From: Heterotrichella gracilis
Taxonomy: Eukaryota; Sar; Xanthophyceae; Tribonematales; Xanthonemataceae
Assembly (NCBI GenBank): GCA_032358255.1
Contig: JAULBX010029158.1
Location: forward strand, 62,001-126,000
Reading direction: 5' to 3'
DNA length: 64,000 bases
Below the pieces are notes generated by a model. The model was not told where the DNA came from. It searched no databases and saw only the letters and a list, made by a program, of their open reading frames with translations. Positions 61,601-64,000 of the stretch are shown here, piece by piece; positions within the stretch are counted from its first letter, which is position 1; each line of letters starts with the position of its first letter. The position numbers and the translations under genes were made by a program.

Positions 61601-63373
61601 GCGTGTGGAAGCACAGCTGCATTGCATGCCTGCATGTGCATAAATGCATCAATTGCATTTGCATCAACTGACTCTGCAAAAGCATGCTCGGATATGGTTG
61701 CGATCGAATCAAGCCCCTTTACATACCATTGGGTGTGGGACCCTGTGTTTTGGGAGGCCACAATAATTCCTCAAGACACACAATTGCATAGTTTGGGGAC
61801 AACAGCCGTAGCTGGAATTTAGGGTCTCGGTAGGGTTTAGGGTTTACCTCGAACAGGCCGTTGTAGTTAGGGTCACGGTAGGCCACACGCTGCACTGCGC
61901 GCAGGGTCTTGATGTCGGCAAGGGTCATGTCGGTGGAGAAGTAGCCCTGCACGAGGGGTGAAATGGGTTTTCCATTAGGGTTTAGGGTTTAGGGTTTAGA
62001 TTCAAGTCGGTGGAGAAGCCGCCCTGCACAAGGGGTGAGAGGGGGTTTCCATTAGGGTTTAGGGTTCGATTCAAGTCGGTGGCGAAGCCGCCCTGCACAA
62101 GCAGTGGAAGGGGAGTTCCACTAGTTTAGGGTTTAATGTCAAGTCGGTGGAGATGCAGCCCTGCACAGGCAGTAAGGTGCAGTGTGTCTTAGGTATCTGA
62201 TAATAGAACTCCGCCTCATTAGGCCTATGGGCTAGTCTGCCAAGTGGAAGCATATCATGTTATTATACCCCTCCGGATACCAAGACTAGACCATCCAAGC
62301 AGCTTATGTTTGGGGGTTTAGGGCATAAATATACCCCTTCCTTGTGGGCAAAATGAAGTGTAGCTGTTTTGTAACTGTCCCATAACACAGCTGACGCAAC
62401 CCGCTAATATCAACCGGCATAATTGCACGAACTGTTCCCTGCACCCACTACAGAACCAAGGGCCACGAGTGAATTTACAAATACTAAGAGAGCTATCCTG
62501 AACCCACCTCCTCGCTGTTACCATCCACCACATCGGTTTTCTTCAGTGCTGGGAACTTTGATGCCACATCAGTGGTGGTGATCAGGTTAGGTTCATGACG
62601 GCAGATGGGCACGCAGTCCTTGGTCAGCACGATGTCGCACTCGAAAAAGTCGGCGCCCTGCATTGTAAAGCGATAACCTCTCGTACACGTTTAGTTTGGA
62701 TGGAGGGGGCAGGGTCAAGAGCAAGCAAGCGGCGCATATTCTGCCGGTTCCCGCCCTTCGCATTGCGTGCTCATGACGCACAAATAGCGAGCACCATGAC
62801 GCAAATACCGTCACCTGTCCCACGTCAAGCATGCTTCACACCTAAAATGATGACCATGACAGTGATGCAGTGTCCTTGGACACCGTCGGTGCATTGCTTC
62901 TTGCCCATAGCATGCATGTGCAGCAAATGTGCGTCTGGACACAAGCACAACTGCACACTGACTCGCACAGGACAGCCACGACCGCTGCCGTGCCTCCCAA
63001 CGCTCCAATATTAGTGTATGTTGACATCTGTTCACACAGAGTGCACAGCAGTGCCATGTAACGCGACAAGTACACCCATGTGTGGTGAATGCATGCATGC
63101 CAGTGACGTCAAGTGGGTGTGGTTAGCCTGGCCGCTGATCTATATCCAGGTCTTGGAAAATCCAAACCACACCACAAACATGGTATCAAAACTGCTTACA
63201 TCCTCAATGGCCTTGGTGTAGCCAAACATGGTGTGCTCCGGGTACGCAGCTGCGCTCCCCCTGTGGCCAATCACATATGGTGGTGAACCGAATGGCTTCT
63301 TCTTCCCTCCCGCCTGGGCTACGGCCAACGCCGTAGCCAGGACCAGCAGCGAACACAGGAACTGACGACCCAT
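55678..63373 (-). CDS. Secreted tandem-domain glycerophosphodiester phosphodiesterase, 741 aa, 16 exons
   Basis: Exons are 63373-63200, 62657-62508, 61946-61848, 61409-61260, 60938-60756, 60542-60446, 60038-59948, 59511-59451, 59173-59028, 58609-58501, 58133-58008, 57880-57782, 57502-57266, 56911-56707, 56351-56248 and 55872-55678; phases close. Residues 1-21 are a signal peptide ([17 protein letters not shown]). Two GDPD barrels follow, at about 33-375 and 380-720. Domain 1 has H37-R-G39, E64-x-D66 and H79; domain 2 has H383-R-G385, E410-x-D412 and H425. These are the catalytic and metal residues of the family, present in both halves. The enzymes hydrolyse glycerophosphodiesters to glycerol-3-phosphate plus alcohol. 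The two-domain layout resembles plant SHV3/GDPDL proteins, but no GPI-anchor signal is evident at the C-terminus (SPARYDD). Internal duplication is also visible in matching exons (3 and 12 are both 99 nt). Confidence 0.92.
56134..56310 (-). repeat. Echo of the GDPD exon 15 donor region
   Basis: About 60 bases at 56244-56300 recur at 56142-56197 with a few changes. AAACCCCAAACCCTAAGCC lies between them. Confidence 0.88.
56804..57160 (-). repeat. Echoes of GDPD exon 14 in the upstream intron
   Basis: Parts of exon 14 (56804-56911) have diverged copies at 57014-57080 (TCTGCTTGGTGCCCCA) and 57127-57150 (CATGACCTCGAGGTTG). TTTAGGGTTTATC-like sequence lies nearby. Confidence 0.65.
59405..59475 (-). 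repeat. Echo of the GDPD exon 8 donor
   Basis: CTCACCTCCACAAAGTACTTAGCATAC (about 59446-59472) has a copy at about 59404-59430. CCCTAAACCCTAAATC lies directly between them. Confidence 0.85.
60145..60475 (-). repeat. Echoes of the GDPD exon 6 donor embedded in a GATCA-rich minisatellite
   Basis: Copies of GGATGTGAAGTTGGT at about 60152 and 60252 parallel the exon edge at about 60447 (GGTTGTGAAGTTAGT). The spacer (60170-60440) is dense in TGATCA/GATGATCAC units. Confidence 0.82.
60660..60820 (-). repeat. Echo of the GDPD exon 5 donor region
   Basis: CCTCATCCAGCAGCTGCAGCA occurs at 60794 (exon) and about 60677 (intron). GGTTTAGGGTT and GATTTAGGGTTTTGG lie between them. Confidence 0.85.
61919..62175 (-). 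repeat. Three echoes of the GDPD exon 3 acceptor region
   Basis: GTCGGTGGAGAAG.AGCCCTGCAC (about 61930) recurs at about 62007, 62076 and 62141, each followed or preceded by TTTAGGG runs. None continues into a full exon. Confidence 0.88.
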
Positions 63374-64000
63374 ATTGGAGACTGACTTGGGCTCAGTGCA
63401 CCGAGCCGAAAGGTGACGACATCGAGCCCATGGCCACGCATATACACATGTCTCAGACAGTCTAGTGGACGTCAGCGCACAACGTGAAACCCGTGTGTGG
63501 GCCAACGGGCAAGGCGCTTTGCTTCCCTGGTCCCATCATGGGAGGAATAACTCGGAAAATGTGCGCCGGCAGCTTCGCCCAAGTTTTGTGCTGCATGCCA
63601 GTCGGACTGCGGTACAGTTGAACGGATTTCTGCGACAGCTGACAGAACCCTAGGGTTTAGAGCCTGCACCACTTTCAAGGGCACATCAGCTGGGGGCCAT
63701 TTGTTTGGTGGCAGTGTTCACCGCGTGCCCCGCCTATCACAGCCGTGTGCACTCCCCAAGCATGCACAGTTGTCACCGTTTCCCTGCTTACAAGGGCTAC
63801 AGACATGGGGCAATGCCATGTAGGCTACGCTGAGCGCAGAACGTGTGGAAGGGCTGTAAAGAGGGGTGTTGCACTATGGAATGCAACTGTCTTGAATTGG
63901 GTGCCCATTCCATGCTGGAAATGTGCGGGAAGGTAATGTCATGGTAAATTTCCCCCTCCACCATGTACACGGGCGAACATCAGGATGCAGTATTTGGGGT
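63374..64000. other. Upstream flank of the GDPD gene
   Basis: No supported coding sequence. CCCTAGGGTTTAG lies at 63649-63661. It probably contains the GDPD promoter, but no clear TATA element was chosen. Confidence 0.4.

Noticed and set aside
1-64000. tRNA, rRNA genes or CRISPR arrays
   Set aside because: None recognised; tandem repeats present do not have CRISPR repeat-spacer structure.

Overview
This is nuclear DNA from a flagellated green alga. Every gene is cut by many short GT-AG introns, and the spliced reading frames close exactly across 7 to 17 exons per gene. A homologue of the ciliary coiled-coil protein MBO2/CCDC146, a complete fungal-type elongation factor 3 and MYND-finger genes together suggest a motile chlorophyte, most likely Chlamydomonadales. 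The species is not determinable from this text. Introns and intergenic DNA are strewn with degenerate TTTAGGG/CCCTAAA telomere-type heptamers, which produce many false ORFs.

Layout, left to right. (1) 267-1054 (-): 5' exons of an EndoU/XendoU-type endoribonuclease that runs off the left edge. It is divergent from a TPR protein (1689-4314, +). (2) 5091-9146 (+): a 529-aa MYND-finger protein. Its last three exons, together with the 3' end of the convergent neighbour, were duplicated: copy 1 is about 7725-10790 and copy 2 about 13805-16260. Between the copies lie palindromic repeats and a frameshifted intronless ORF (12879-13560). (3) 16209-19644 (-): a 374-aa protein built from tandem 87-90-aa modules resembling DUF2408/UPF0662, one module per exon pair. 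(4) 23207-29540 (+): EF-3, 1087 aa. (5) 30854-38891 (-): MBO2/CCDC146, 958 aa. (6) 41204-53096 (-): a 2458-aa ZFC3H1-like nuclear RNA-surveillance scaffold with an N-terminal RRM. (7) 54033-54458 (+): a small glutamine-rich coiled-coil protein. (8) 55678-63373 (-): a secreted protein with two tandem GDPD domains, 741 aa.

The genes do not form one pathway: they cover RNA turnover (EndoU, ZFC3H1), translation elongation (EF-3), motility (MBO2) and phosphodiester metabolism (GDPD).

The most unusual signal is shared by most of the genes. Short pieces of exon that span a splice junction are repeated one to five times inside the adjacent intron, commonly separated by telomere-type heptamers. I call these 'exon-edge echoes'. 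The clearest is a six-unit, about 103-bp array at 6104-6680. Exon coordinates were derived by hand from splice consensus plus phase continuity and were not checked against transcripts.
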